Origin: Kosakonia radicincitans DSM 16656
GTDB lineage: Bacteria; Pseudomonadota; Gammaproteobacteria; Enterobacterales; Enterobacteriaceae
Assembly: GCF_000280495.2 (NCBI RefSeq)
Contig: NZ_CP018016.1
Coordinates: forward strand, 3,162,001-3,226,000
Direction of reading: 5' to 3'
Length of the DNA: 64,000 nt
Position 1 is the first letter of the stretch; every line of letters starts with the position of its first letter. Position numbers and translations under genes: made by a program. The notes beneath the pieces were generated by a model that searched no databases, was not told the DNA's origin, and was given only the letters and a program-made list of their open reading frames with translations. Positions 1-9,529 of the stretch are shown one piece after another.

Positions 1-464
1 TTTTTTTATTTTCCATACTAACCTGCATGCGTATTGGGGAAGTTTGCAGAATTCAATGGGAAGATGTCGATATGCAGCAAAAGGCTGTTCTGGTCAGAGA
101 CAGAAAGGATCCGAGAAAGAAAGCCGGAAACCACATGCTGGTACCATTACTTGGAGAATCCTGGGATATATTGCAGAAACAACCAAAAATCTCAGAAAGA
201 GTATTCCCCTTTAACAGTCGAAGTGTCACGCAAACATACCGCCAGGTGCGCGATAAGCTCGGTATAGAAGATTTACGCTATCACGATTTACGCCGGGAGG
301 GCGCCAGCAGGCTATTCGAGTCAGGTTTTACCATTGAAGAAGTAGCCCAGGTCACAGGACATAAGTCACTGAATATCCTTTGGCAGGTTTATACCGAACT
401 TTTCCCTAAATCGCTGCATGTAAGACTGGAGCAACTGAAAAAAGAAAGGCACGGACAGGTTTAA
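1..464 (+). CDS. Tyrosine recombinase / phage integrase, 3' part (5' end outside window)
   Basis: C-terminal catalytic domain of a tyrosine site-specific recombinase. The frame is open to the left edge, so the gene starts outside the window. The catalytic set is visible: Arg in the box MRIGEV, the H-x-x-R box YHDLRRE, the His of TGHKS and the nucleophile Tyr in WQVYTELF. It ends with TAA and reads toward the tail-fibre genes. It is the only intact integrase candidate in the window, so it is probably the prophage integrase, with the left attachment site further left. A role as an invertase acting on the neighbouring tail fibres cannot be excluded. Confidence 0.85.
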   Translation, partial: FLFSILTCMRIGEVCRIQWEDVDMQQKAVLVRDRKDPRKKAGNHMLVPLLGESWDILQKQPKISERVFPFNSRSVTQTYRQVRDKLGIEDLRYHDLRREGASRLFESGFTIEEVAQVTGHKSLNILWQVYTELFPKSLHVRLEQLKKERHGQV

Positions 465-499
465 AGCATTACCAGACAGTCCCTGTCAGCCCCTTTCTA

Positions 500-980
500 C
501 TATTTATTTAACGCTGCGATTCTCCCCTGCTGGAGTCCATTCAATACCCTTGCCGCATCATGCTCTTGCATACGTGTGATGTGGCGCATTTGATTGCACA
601 CTTCTACTGGTCACGATCTTTTCCGTGACACCAATTGATGCACGTTTAAGCGCTTGGTTGAATGCGATAACAGTGACGGGACGTTCTTTATACTTAACCC
701 GGTTGGAATGACTCTGAAAGATAAATGTATCATCAGGATAAGCCTGTTTTCGTCTATTTATAATATTCAATACAGCAGTGGGAATATGTATAGATTTCTC
801 TTTAAGGCGCCTTTTTTGCTTAATTATTAAATAATTACCTATAATATCACTATACTGCAACTCAACAATCCTACCCACACTTACAGGAATATAATAAAGG
901 AAAAGCCACAGATCTGACCATGTATCGCTGATCAGCCTTAATTTGTAGTTAATAGCCGCAACTTCTTGAAACGTTAGCAA
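500..980 (-). pseudogene. Degenerate tyrosine recombinase-like gene
   Basis: The open frame from 980 to 558 resembles the central part of a tyrosine recombinase (a GRIVELQYSDI box followed by a basic beta-hairpin region and a PDDTFIFQ segment) but stops before a proper H-x-x-R/Tyr region. A different frame continues from about 600 to a TAG at 500-502 with a protein-like tail (MRHITRMQEHDAARVLNGL), so a frameshift near 595-605 probably broke the gene. It could also be a short phage protein of another family. The gap 981-1122 shows no gene. Confidence 0.4.
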
Positions 981-1122
981 ACCCTTATACCTGAGCTAAT
1001 TTAGGACATCTGTTACACACTTTACTAAATTGCTGCTCAATAATAAAACCATGATACATCACATAACCACCTCCAGAATAAAAACATGAAAAGAGGTTAT
1101 CACCCTGTGAAGTTAGAAAATG

Positions 1123-1797
1123 TCAGCTCAACGCATTCAGCACCATGTTTCCATTCGTGAAAATATACTCGTAATATTTTCTGTGCTGCTGGCTGTGCCA
1201 GCGCCAGCGGATACCGATCTGCCTGCCATAAAAGGCCGAATAATCATACCATCCGTATTTGATGTACATCTCTGTGCCAGTGCTGCTGGATGATAACTGG
1301 CTTATCCAGTCGCGCGGCGGCGGGCAGTGGTTAGACGGGTTAACCACAGCGATCACACCATTCATCCGGGTGTTGGTCACCACGCCATCTTTAAGCTCTA
1401 CCTTAGTCCACATCTCATCCGCAGTCCCCGTGGACCAGACGCCGAAGGGCAGCACCTCCTGCGTATCGATGGCAATGATATCCAGCGCTGACCAGCCCAC
1501 ATCTGTGTTACTGGAAGAGAGATTTTCTTTCAGGGGAATTACCAGTTTGTCTATCTTCCAGGCGTTCTGCGTGGCGCTTTCGGATGTTCGCGAAAGGGTC
1601 AGCGAAGGAATGGTGGCGCCAGCCATGTCATAATCAGCGGATGGATCCGCATAAACGATATCAGGGAACACTTTCTTAAACGCCCCCCCGTCGTTCACCC
1701 AGGCTGTAACCACGGATTTAAATTCGCCGCCCTCGTTGATATTCAGCGCGCTGACAGGTGCAAAATCGCCCCCTGCAGTTTTACGGTAAATGGTCAT
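1123..1797 (-). CDS. Tail-fibre-associated protein, unknown function
   Basis: A 224-residue protein beginning three bases after the stop codon of the large fibre gene, with a good ribosome site (GAGGAAAG). The first ~45 residues hold two copies of a short pattern (GGEFKSV... and GGAFKKVF) like the small N-terminal repeats of other phage tail-tip proteins. The rest is rich in aromatic and Ser/Thr residues and is not recognised. As last gene of the late operon it is likely an accessory fibre, tip protein or fibre assembly factor; none of these is shown directly. Confidence 0.6.
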   Translation of the reverse strand: MTIYRKTAGGDFAPVSALNINEGGEFKSVVTAWVNDGGAFKKVFPDIVYADPSADYDMAGATIPSLTLSRTSESATQNAWKIDKLVIPLKENLSSSNTDVGWSALDIIAIDTQEVLPFGVWSTGTADEMWTKVELKDGVVTNTRMNGVIAVVNPSNHCPPPRDWISQLSSSSTGTEMYIKYGWYDYSAFYGRQIGIRWRWHSQQHRKYYEYIFTNGNMVLNALS

Positions 1798-1800
1798 GGT

Positions 1801-3864
1801 TCAGCTTTCCTCAATCTGGTACCAGATATGACCAGCAGCGTATCCGCTCGCGTCTGCGGGGGCCGCATCGGTCGATATGGTGTAACTCACCCCGATGTTT
1901 TGCCGCGCCGTTGCAGCATCGGCCACGTCAGAAAGGTTATTTTCAGCGTCCAGATAATCCCCCGCACCATTTAATGACCAGTTGCTGAATACCGGTGTGG
2001 CCGCCGTGGCGTCCTCGCAGTAGCGGTGATAAACGTCCGTGGTGTTGTACGGGTAGTAAATCTGTCGGATGCCGGTTTCCGTGGTCCGGATAACGTCCAG
2101 CATGCCCGCCAGCGAAACGGGGTAATGCCGTTCCGTGGTGGCATAGCCCGTCAGGGACTGGAACTTACGACCCGGAGAAACCACAGTGTTCAAATCCGCC
2201 GTTCCGAGCGATTGTGTATCCTGAGGAACTGCGCCAGTATCGGCCGCCGTCAGGGCGTCTTTCGTTGCCAGCACCCCCAGGCCCAGATTTTCGCGCGCGT
2301 CCGCCTGCGCATCCCCGCCACCGGCCGCAATTTCGGACAGGTTGTTGGCAATCAGAAGCCGGGTTTCCTGAATAACCTCTTCCATTGCCGTGATCGTGAT
2401 CGAATCCGTGATGCCGGAACTGGCCCCGGTCAGTGACAATGTGGCGGTGCCCGCACCGCTGACTGTCAGCGTACCATCGGCGGATAACGTCGCCACAGAG
2501 GCATCCGTGGACGCGGAGTTAACCGTCTCTGTGTAATTTGCCGGTGAATAGTTGATGGTCAGGGGATAGCTGTTACCGGCCAGCAGGCCTGCAGGTACCA
2601 CACCGATGTCGATCGAGGTCAGGTAAAGCTGTTGCGTGACAGCGGCTGTTGCCGTCAGGCCAGTGGAAATACTGGCGATGATGGTCTGGGTACCGGATTT
2701 GCCCGCCGCCGCGGTATACAGCCCGCTGCTGTTGATACTGCCCAGTGACGGATCGGATACTGACCATGACACCGGATAACCCGCCGCCAGCGCCGACGGC
2801 AAAATCGTGCCGGTAAACTGCTGCGAGGTTCCCGCGTTCAACGTCACCGATGCAGGGCTGATGACAATGGCAGAGGGTGTTTCCGCACCGACTTCCGATT
2901 CAGCTTTGTCAGTCTTGATGATGTACATCGCCGCAACGTTTTTCGGACGGGTTTCATCGCCGCCAGTCAGCAGATCGGCATTTGGAGAGTTATGCCAGTT
3001 GGGGTCATCACCACCGGCATAGCGAAAGCCTCCTGGTCCACCAGCATCTCCCAGACCGTTCAGACTGCCCACGTTATCAAAGCCAAGCCAGCGGGAATAA
3101 TGATAATGCTTACGAAACGCGTCGCTCTGGAATGACAGAATCGCACGGTTTGAATCCGGATCAACGGATGACCCGTGCGCCCATGCACGCACAAAATTAC
3201 CGCGCCAGTCCGGCACGCGCCCGGACGGGTACAGCGCGGCCAGTTCCGGGTTCTCTGCGGTATCAAACGTCTGGCCATTCAGTTCAAGCCAGCCTTCCGG
3301 CGGCGTGGTGTTTCCCCACAGGATGATTGCCCCGACCGGCAGAATGAATGGAGCCATTGCTGTAGTAATAGTTTGATGTAACTGGTCATCCAGATAGTCG
3401 GCCAGTTGTTTTACCCGGCGTGGCGTCATCACCTGCACGCTGCCATCACCGGCCAGAGCTTCCTGTTCGGTTGCCTCACGCTGAATATACAATTGCCATT
3501 TCGTCGCATCAGCACCCGGCGTTGCGGTGTTGTTGCTGACGAGCGACAGGTACAGATCGCCGTTATAATCCACCACCACGCCCGCATCGTAACCGAAAGC
3601 AGCCCCGTTATTGTTCGCGGTAGTAATCCACTCGGGATAGCCGTTCGTCTGGTACTGACGAATCGCGCCGGTAATGGCGTTCAGCACCGCGTTCATGGCC
3701 TCGCGCTCAACGGGTTTTGCACTGGCATCCGCACCCGGATCTTTTGCGTAGTCAGGCCCCCAGCCTGAGGGATAGCTCACGGAGCCATTAGTGGGTGCCG
3801 CGTCCGGGATGGTTTGTCGGTCACCGAACGATGCGAACGGTACTCGGAAAAATTTCTGATCCAT
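1801..3864 (-). CDS. Tail fibre with collar, Ig-like and pyocin-knob-like regions
   Basis: A 687-residue modular fibre, last large structural gene. The N-terminal ~170 residues form an attachment region. Residues ~176-320 carry a phage tail-collar domain (PVGAIILWGNTTPPEGWLEL then a WRGNFVRAW core). Residues ~333-500 look like two bacterial Ig-like (BIG2) domains. A short fibre repeat (DARENLGLG) follows, then a region at ~560-640 (YPVSLAGMLDV... to VFSNW) typical of pyocin-knob receptor-binding modules, and a second fibre repeat (ARQNIG). It is expected to bind the host surface. A terminator separates it from the upstream fibre gene. Confidence 0.85.
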   Translation of the reverse strand: MDQKFFRVPFASFGDRQTIPDAAPTNGSVSYPSGWGPDYAKDPGADASAKPVEREAMNAVLNAITGAIRQYQTNGYPEWITTANNNGAAFGYDAGVVVDYNGDLYLSLVSNNTATPGADATKWQLYIQREATEQEALAGDGSVQVMTPRRVKQLADYLDDQLHQTITTAMAPFILPVGAIILWGNTTPPEGWLELNGQTFDTAENPELAALYPSGRVPDWRGNFVRAWAHGSSVDPDSNRAILSFQSDAFRKHYHYSRWLGFDNVGSLNGLGDAGGPGGFRYAGGDDPNWHNSPNADLLTGGDETRPKNVAAMYIIKTDKAESEVGAETPSAIVISPASVTLNAGTSQQFTGTILPSALAAGYPVSWSVSDPSLGSINSSGLYTAAAGKSGTQTIIASISTGLTATAAVTQQLYLTSIDIGVVPAGLLAGNSYPLTINYSPANYTETVNSASTDASVATLSADGTLTVSGAGTATLSLTGASSGITDSITITAMEEVIQETRLLIANNLSEIAAGGGDAQADARENLGLGVLATKDALTAADTGAVPQDTQSLGTADLNTVVSPGRKFQSLTGYATTERHYPVSLAGMLDVIRTTETGIRQIYYPYNTTDVYHRYCEDATAATPVFSNWSLNGAGDYLDAENNLSDVADAATARQNIGVSYTISTDAAPADASGYAAGHIWYQIEES

Positions 3865-3881
3865 TCAGTACTCCAGAAAAT

Positions 3882-3904
3882 AAAAAAGGCCGCGATATGC
3901 GGCC
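3882..3904 (-). terminator. Rho-independent terminator between two fibre genes
   Basis: A perfect 6-bp GC stem (GGCCGC/GCGGCC) with a 5-base loop, followed in minus-strand direction by six T. It lies between the 820-residue fibre gene and the 687-residue fibre gene, so full expression of the last genes probably needs Q-mediated antitermination. Confidence 0.75.
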
Positions 3905-3926
3905 TGAAGATGCGTTAAGTGGGTAG

Positions 3927-6389
3927 TTAGTCCGGGATTTGATACGCCAGTTTGTAATCACCGGCAGTGAGAGTTTTGAAACTGACGCTGTCCGCATACC
4001 AGCGGATTTCCACTTCCGCAGGCGTCTGTAACTTCCAGGCGGAAACTTCGTTCACACTGAGCACATTGCCGGTGATTTCCGCTTTATCGGCTGCCGCATC
4101 GGCAATATGCAGCGCGTAAGCGAAAGCCAGCCTATCAGGCACACCCGCAGGCCACAGTTGCGCCCACTGGGCGGCAGTGAGAGCTGACACTGCTGCGGCT
4201 GTCATTCCCTGAGCGATTAATTTTTCGGCCCCCGCGGTATCGGCAGTCAGTGCCCCGATACTGATCCATGCGGTACCGTCAAAAACAACGTAGTCGGTTA
4301 AATCCCGGGTCACGGCCACCCGTGCTGCGCCAGCGCCGGTCAGGCTGGCTGTGATGGTCGCGCTGTTGATCGTGCTCCATGCTGACGCGCCTGTCAGTTC
4401 CAGCGGCAACGCAATCTGGTCGTCGGGGGTTAACACCCCGCTAATCTCCACGCTTTCGCCGGTAACCAGTTTGTATGAATCCCCCAGTTGCTGCTGCATA
4501 GCCTCCGTCAGGGTAACGCTGGCCACGCCCTGATTTGCGATGACGGTACCATCAATCGCACCGACGACCTCTGACAGCGCACCGCTGACCACGGTGTAAT
4601 ATTTGCCGTCACTGCCGTTTAACAGAAACCGGGTGGAAGGATCGCCCAGCAGCTCGAGTTCACCCAGGGTCACAGACCCGGACTGGAATACGGCGGTCAC
4701 CGTTAACCGGTAATAAAGCCAGGCGGCCGGGGCCGGAATAGTGACTGTTGTCTGCGCATCACCGACGTTACTGGTACTTGTCCCGTTGGCCAGCAAGGTA
4801 AAGTTTGTGCCGTCATTGCTTCCGTACAGGGCAAATGTTTTGGGGTTATTCTGGAAGGGCTGTGACACAGTCCGGTTTGTGATCCTGAAGCGGTTCACTT
4901 TTTTAGCTTCAGGTAATTTGATCTGAATCCATTGCGTCGGGCCGGATAATGTCACCCATGCAGTAGTGGCTACCCGGTCAAACGCAGAATAAGCCGGAGA
5001 GCCTGAATCATATACACTGCTTGCACTCACCGTATATCCGGCAGGTGCGTTGTTGGCTGTCATTTTGGGAACGATGCTGTTGTCCGCATTGGTGGACAAC
5101 ACGAGGGATTTTCCCTTTTTAAGCACCTCCGCGCTGAACAGGCCACCCTCCGCAGCGGTGACGTAATTTAGCTGTGTGATCAGCCCCAGTTTAGCGTTAA
5201 AGACGATATCCGCCGTGGTATTAAAACCGGCCTCACTGCCTGCGGGGAAAGCGTCCTGAGTGTATGACTTATTCTGCTGCCCCTGCTCGGACTTCAGTGC
5301 GTAGGCACATAAATTAAAACCGGACTGTGGGGCAAAACTGAAGGAATGCACCTGGCCTGCTGTGGCACCGGCGCGGTCCACGACGATATAACCACCACCA
5401 CCACCGGCACCACTGCCGGAGGCGCTGATGATAGTTTTCCCGCTGACCGGACTTTGCCCCAGCGTGATGCCGGCCCCCGCTTCCAGCGAGTTAACGATGA
5501 GCGCCTGAGTCTGCTGCGTGAAATCAGCAATATCGGCGACGGCGTGCGTGTGCTGTGTGGCGGCAGCGCCCATCTGCGCTGGCGTCGGCGCCAGGTTACC
5601 GGAGCCGGTCAACGACAGACCGAACAGCGAGCGGATGTTGCTCCCGGACACCAGCACATCCTGCTTTGCGCTCCATGCCGATTTCTCTGCCGGGGTAACA
5701 AATTTCCGGTCAGCCGTCTCGTTAATCTGGTCAGCGCTGTAATCCCCCGCCTGTGCCGTCACGGCCCCGGTGCGCCCGAATACAGATGACACGCCGGAAA
5801 CCGTGGCTGACTGGCCCTGCACCCAGTTTGCCGCCACTGCCGGGTTAGCGCCGCCATTGAGGTAAAATAGCGTGTCGATGTCCGCCTGAGCGCAGATAGT
5901 GAGGTTTGCCGACGACGCCAGCGCCAGACGTGCGGTCTGGTCAGCAGCAGCAACATAACGGGATGCGATGGCGGAGAGCTGCGCCGCCGGAATTTTTCCG
6001 GACGCGTCCAGTTGCAGCCAGCCGTTGGCGGTGTTCGCGAGTGACACCTGAACATAGCGCACATCACCGCGCGCCTCGCTGAAATACTGCGGATGCGGGT
6101 CAGCATCGTTTTCGTGCGCCGTCAGCAGGCTATCCGCCGTTCCCGCCGGGTCCGCGCCGACATCACTCACAGTCAGCGTGACGGTACCGGATTTACCGTT
6201 GACGGAGCGCACCTGCGCCGTCAGCAGGTTATCGACGCGCTGTTTCAGCCATTTCGTGCGGTTCGCCAGCCGCTGCGCCTGCTCGTTATCCGGGCCGATA
6301 TCCACACCATCGTATCCGCGCGCGGGCGTATCCAGCTCCAGCAGCGGGATGTCGGCGGTGAATTCATTCAGTTCGGTGATACTCGGCAT
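3927..6389 (-). CDS. Large tail fibre protein with discoidin-like domain
   Basis: An 820-residue fibre protein. Residues 1-65 (LANRTKWLKQRVDNL) are a typical baseplate-anchoring N-terminus, followed by fibre shaft repeats (VNGKSGTVTLTVSDVGA; VFGRTGAVTAQAGDYSADQI). A glycine-rich hinge lies near residue 335. Residues ~450-585 resemble an F5/8-type C (discoidin) carbohydrate-binding domain: SASSVYDSGSPAYSAFD, WIQIKLPEAKKVNRFRI, YGSNDGTNF and a closing LGELELLG. The C-terminal ~100 residues have the look of a tail-fibre assembly or collar module. The start has ribosome site AGAGGT. Confidence 0.85.
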   Translation of the reverse strand: MPSITELNEFTADIPLLELDTPARGYDGVDIGPDNEQAQRLANRTKWLKQRVDNLLTAQVRSVNGKSGTVTLTVSDVGADPAGTADSLLTAHENDADPHPQYFSEARGDVRYVQVSLANTANGWLQLDASGKIPAAQLSAIASRYVAAADQTARLALASSANLTICAQADIDTLFYLNGGANPAVAANWVQGQSATVSGVSSVFGRTGAVTAQAGDYSADQINETADRKFVTPAEKSAWSAKQDVLVSGSNIRSLFGLSLTGSGNLAPTPAQMGAAATQHTHAVADIADFTQQTQALIVNSLEAGAGITLGQSPVSGKTIISASGSGAGGGGGYIVVDRAGATAGQVHSFSFAPQSGFNLCAYALKSEQGQQNKSYTQDAFPAGSEAGFNTTADIVFNAKLGLITQLNYVTAAEGGLFSAEVLKKGKSLVLSTNADNSIVPKMTANNAPAGYTVSASSVYDSGSPAYSAFDRVATTAWVTLSGPTQWIQIKLPEAKKVNRFRITNRTVSQPFQNNPKTFALYGSNDGTNFTLLANGTSTSNVGDAQTTVTIPAPAAWLYYRLTVTAVFQSGSVTLGELELLGDPSTRFLLNGSDGKYYTVVSGALSEVVGAIDGTVIANQGVASVTLTEAMQQQLGDSYKLVTGESVEISGVLTPDDQIALPLELTGASAWSTINSATITASLTGAGAARVAVTRDLTDYVVFDGTAWISIGALTADTAGAEKLIAQGMTAAAVSALTAAQWAQLWPAGVPDRLAFAYALHIADAAADKAEITGNVLSVNEVSAWKLQTPAEVEIRWYADSVSFKTLTAGDYKLAYQIPD

Positions 6390-6390
6390 G

Positions 6391-7293
6391 TCAACCTCTG
6401 TGGGTGTGCAGGCCGTTATGTGTCACGGCCCCGTTGTGAAAAATGTTCGTTGTTACTTCTGCACTCTCAACGCCTTCCCATTCGCAGAGCGGCGTCCAGA
6501 CCTGCGCGCGGGCGATGACGCTGAACGGCTCAGCGACTGGCGGCGTGACGGTAAACCGCCCTTCTGTATCCGTGATCGCACTCTGGAAAGTGCTGATACC
6601 GGATGCGGTGTAAATCAACGTCACATCGATATCTGAAACGGTGATACCGGGATTTGCCGTCAGCGTGCCGGATACCACATCACCGGACCAGATAAGCACC
6701 AGTTGCAGCCCGGCATAAAATTTAACGCCATCACCGTGCCAGAACGGCGCGCGGAAATTGCTGTAGTGCTGGCCGAAACCGAAAGGCCTGTAAGTCAGGG
6801 TGCGGGCCTGTCTCATCCCGACGCCCTGCGGGCGGGGTATCAGATCGTAATCAGCAACGAGTTTTTGCGAACCAACATCCAGATATTCGTAAAATACCGG
6901 ACGCATGGTCATATCCTGGCCATCCAGTATTCGCGCCGCCGTATTCAGGATGTAATCAGTAGCGCGTTTGATTTCATCAATCGTCGCGATGCTGTTGTTT
7001 TTAAAAATTTTTGCTTTGATCATCCGGCGGAAAAGATCATCACTCACCGCCGCAGGTGCGCATAACGGGTAAAATGTCCCGACCGGCCGTTTGGTGTACC
7101 CCGCAATGCGGCCACAAATATTGAGTTGCTCACCTTCCGCGCTGTCGATATCCAGCATGACCTGTATTTTCGCCAACTGATCCTCAATGCCGGCCTGCGC
7201 GATATCCGGCAGCGCCAGCAGCAGCGCAATCAGTTTCGGCGCGTTTTTGTACTGCCAGTAAGCCCGCGTCAACGCCTTATTACGGTGTTGCAT
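6391..7293 (-). CDS. DUF2612-type baseplate protein
   Basis: A ~300-residue protein of the baseplate, between baseplate J and the fibres. The N-terminal ~180 residues match the DUF2612 pattern (QLAKIQVMLDIDSAEGEQLN, GTFYPL, RPVFYEYLD); the C-terminal ~110 residues look like an added beta-sandwich ending in a His-rich tail. The ATG at 7293 has an upstream GAGGTG site and overlaps the baseplate J stop by 14 bases; an earlier TTG in frame (7305) is less likely. Confidence 0.75.
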   Translation of the reverse strand: MQHRNKALTRAYWQYKNAPKLIALLLALPDIAQAGIEDQLAKIQVMLDIDSAEGEQLNICGRIAGYTKRPVGTFYPLCAPAAVSDDLFRRMIKAKIFKNNSIATIDEIKRATDYILNTAARILDGQDMTMRPVFYEYLDVGSQKLVADYDLIPRPQGVGMRQARTLTYRPFGFGQHYSNFRAPFWHGDGVKFYAGLQLVLIWSGDVVSGTLTANPGITVSDIDVTLIYTASGISTFQSAITDTEGRFTVTPPVAEPFSVIARAQVWTPLCEWEGVESAEVTTNIFHNGAVTHNGLHTHRG

Positions 7294-8494
7294 AAGACAC
7301 CTCAATCGCGTCCATCGAGAACACGGCCAACTGGTTAAAGGCGATCGGAATGATGCCGTGAGTTACATCGCCAGCGCTGCTCCCGACGGTGATCGCAGCA
7401 ACGTAATCATCACTGCCAACAATTTTATTTACTGGCGTGTACAGGCGGCCCGCACCGATGGTTTCGCCGATACGAAACCCCTGCTTTGCGAATCCGTTTG
7501 TTTCAGGAAAGCCTTGCAGCGAGTAATCGATGATTGCCTGTTTGATTTCATCATCGTTGACGCCGGACAGCGAATCAGAGACGATTTCCACACGGACATG
7601 AGCGGATACATATTCCGGCCTGAAGAACGTCGCATTGAAGGGGTTTCCGCCTGGCGTTGTTGTATCGATGCTGATCCGGTTCGGAATCCCCGTGTTATAG
7701 CGATTCAGCCCGCAACCGGGGCTTTTTCGCACCGCCAGCGTGGACACAATCTCATCCACAGCGCCACCATCAATGAAAATCGCCATCGAATGGCCCAGCA
7801 CGCCGTTTTCATCCGGGGCATCATCGACGTTTTCATAAATTCTCACCTTTTTTACGCCATCGAGATTGACCAATGCGGCATAAATATTGTCAATCTGGTT
7901 ATTACCGGGTAGCGCCACGGACTCATTGCGCCGGATCCGGAACGTATCATCTGTTTCCTCGTCCGCGCCCAGCGATGCGGAATCCGGATTAGTGACGGAT
8001 GTGATTCCGCCAACTGGCGTGGCAATGATCGACAGATTGTCACTGTTGGCCCCCACCGCACCGGCAGTGGCACACGTCACGCTTACCGTCGCAATTCCGG
8101 CGTTACTGGTCGGGATCGTCGTATCGGTGGCCCACAGCGTCCCCGTTATGCGGTTACGCACCAGCGTACCTGCGGGGATCTCCACAAGCGGCGTGCCAGT
8201 GAACACCACCGTAGCCGTGGAGAACGTGGCGTCCTGCCGCGTAATACCCGCGAATGCCGCAATGCGATCGAGTTGCTGACCAACCGCTGAATTCGGGTCA
8301 GCAGAGTGATAGGCGTTAATAACAGCTTCATCAAGATTTGCCAGCGTTTCGCACCATGCCGCAATAATCAATCCATCAGGTGATTCCGGGTTGATATTCC
8401 AGCCATCATCAATATCCAGATAGCGCTGACGCATTACGGTGAGATACGCATTCAGCGTCTGAGCCACCGCGCCGTCTTTGGTGATCTCCGCCAT
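7280..8494 (-). CDS. Baseplate J-like protein
   Basis: A 404-residue homologue of Mu gp47/P2 gpJ, a structural baseplate wedge protein. Diagnostic stretches are DPNSAVGQQLDRIAAFAGI, a beta-rich 'PAGTLVRN' segment, GADEETDDTFRIRR and a C-terminal GRLYTPVNKIVGSDDY. It overlaps the start of the DUF2612 gene and abuts the gp25-like gene, as is usual for myovirus baseplate operons. Confidence 0.92.
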   Translation of the reverse strand: MAEITKDGAVAQTLNAYLTVMRQRYLDIDDGWNINPESPDGLIIAAWCETLANLDEAVINAYHSADPNSAVGQQLDRIAAFAGITRQDATFSTATVVFTGTPLVEIPAGTLVRNRITGTLWATDTTIPTSNAGIATVSVTCATAGAVGANSDNLSIIATPVGGITSVTNPDSASLGADEETDDTFRIRRNESVALPGNNQIDNIYAALVNLDGVKKVRIYENVDDAPDENGVLGHSMAIFIDGGAVDEIVSTLAVRKSPGCGLNRYNTGIPNRISIDTTTPGGNPFNATFFRPEYVSAHVRVEIVSDSLSGVNDDEIKQAIIDYSLQGFPETNGFAKQGFRIGETIGAGRLYTPVNKIVGSDDYVAAITVGSSAGDVTHGIIPIAFNQLAVFSMDAIEVSYATP

Positions 8495-8844
8495 CAGATG
8501 ATCTCCTCGTTGAAGAATAATTCGAATTGCTCGTTATTGACGTCCACCAGTGAGGCGAAAACAGTTATTTTTCTGGTTTTCTGATCGATATCGAATTCAA
8601 ACTGAGATATGCCGATAACGCCTGGCGCGGTCAGGATACGTTGTTTGATACTGGCAGCAGCGATATCTGCCTGTGTTTTGCCGAGGATGTTCTGAAACCA
8701 TGGGGTACCCTCCGTTAAATCAAGAAAATACTCCCTGAGGAACAAACGCAGACGGCGGATAATGCCCTGCCGCGTTGCCTCTTTCCCGACCGCGAAGTGG
8801 TCGCCATGTGTGACAATATCGCCATCCACAAAATTTCGGATCAC
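8494..8844 (-). CDS. gp25-like / lysozyme-like baseplate wedge protein
   Basis: A 116-residue baseplate wedge subunit. The pattern GIIRRLRLFLREYFLDLTEGTPWF and APGVIGISQFEFDID is typical of T4 gp25/P2 gpW-like or DUF2634 proteins. It overlaps the start of the baseplate J gene. Upstream, a hairpin at 8858-8883 separates it from the spike gene. Confidence 0.85.
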   Translation of the reverse strand: MIRNFVDGDIVTHGDHFAVGKEATRQGIIRRLRLFLREYFLDLTEGTPWFQNILGKTQADIAAASIKQRILTAPGVIGISQFEFDIDQKTRKITVFASLVDVNNEQFELFFNEEII

Positions 8845-8857
8845 GGATCAGACTCCA

Positions 8858-8883
8858 TAAAAAACCCCGGCAAATGCCAGGGC
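8858..8883 (-). terminator. Terminator-like hairpin upstream of the gp25-like gene
   Basis: Stem CCCCGGCA/TGCCAGGG with one mismatch, followed on the minus strand by six T. It sits inside the late operon between the spike gene and the gp25-like gene. Confidence 0.6.
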
Positions 8884-8905
8884 GTGAAGTTGTAATGAGA
8901 TGGGT

Positions 8906-9529
8906 TCACTGTGGGCCATTGGTGTTACTTCCGCCTTTCTCAACACCGCCATGAATGTGGTCGCTTCCGATGTTGATACCGTTGTGTGTTAGCCCACTCG
9001 CGGTGAGTTCCAGCGTTTGCCCGCCACACGTCAGCACAATGCCGCCGTCGGTCAGATGGAGGCAAACCGAACCATCGCGATTGCTTATGCCGATCCCGCA
9101 GGACGGCAATCCAGGAATGGCCGTTTTTGCTGAGCGGTAGCCGGGCGAGAAAAACGCGTCACTGGCGCTGAACATCTCAGGCCCGACAGGTTGTGCCGGT
9201 CCGCCCATATCCAGCCACGCATCAACCGACCGCTGACTGAAATGGATATACCCTTCTGTGCCAGCGGGAAGTTCATGGAAAACAGCCCACTCTGGTGATC
9301 CGGAGAATCTGACAGGTACGTTAACCAGCAGTGGCAGGGTTTCGAGCGTTCCATCGGGCATCTGGCGCTGAATGCCGCACTCAACCTGCGCACGTTGCGT
9401 GTCAGCGTTAAAGGCAATGACATGACCGGGCATACCGATCATAAGGTCGCTGATAATACTCATCCCGGCAGACTGGACAGCGCTGAATAGCGGATTGGTA
9501 TTTTTCACTGGGCGGTGCTCCATAAGCAT
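8906..9529 (-). CDS. Membrane-puncturing baseplate spike (Gp138/gpV-like)
   Basis: A 207-residue spike. Residues ~30-130 form a Gp138-type OB-fold region; the C-terminus is a beta-helical stretch (GGIVLTCGGQTLELTASGL) ending with an H-x-H motif (SDHIHGG), which in P2 gpV and phi92 gp138 binds the iron ion at the spike tip. It overlaps the hub gene by 25 bases. The exact start among closely spaced ATGs is uncertain. Confidence 0.85.
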   Translation of the reverse strand: MLMEHRPVKNTNPLFSAVQSAGMSIISDLMIGMPGHVIAFNADTQRAQVECGIQRQMPDGTLETLPLLVNVPVRFSGSPEWAVFHELPAGTEGYIHFSQRSVDAWLDMGGPAQPVGPEMFSASDAFFSPGYRSAKTAIPGLPSCGIGISNRDGSVCLHLTDGGIVLTCGGQTLELTASGLTHNGINIGSDHIHGGVEKGGSNTNGPQ

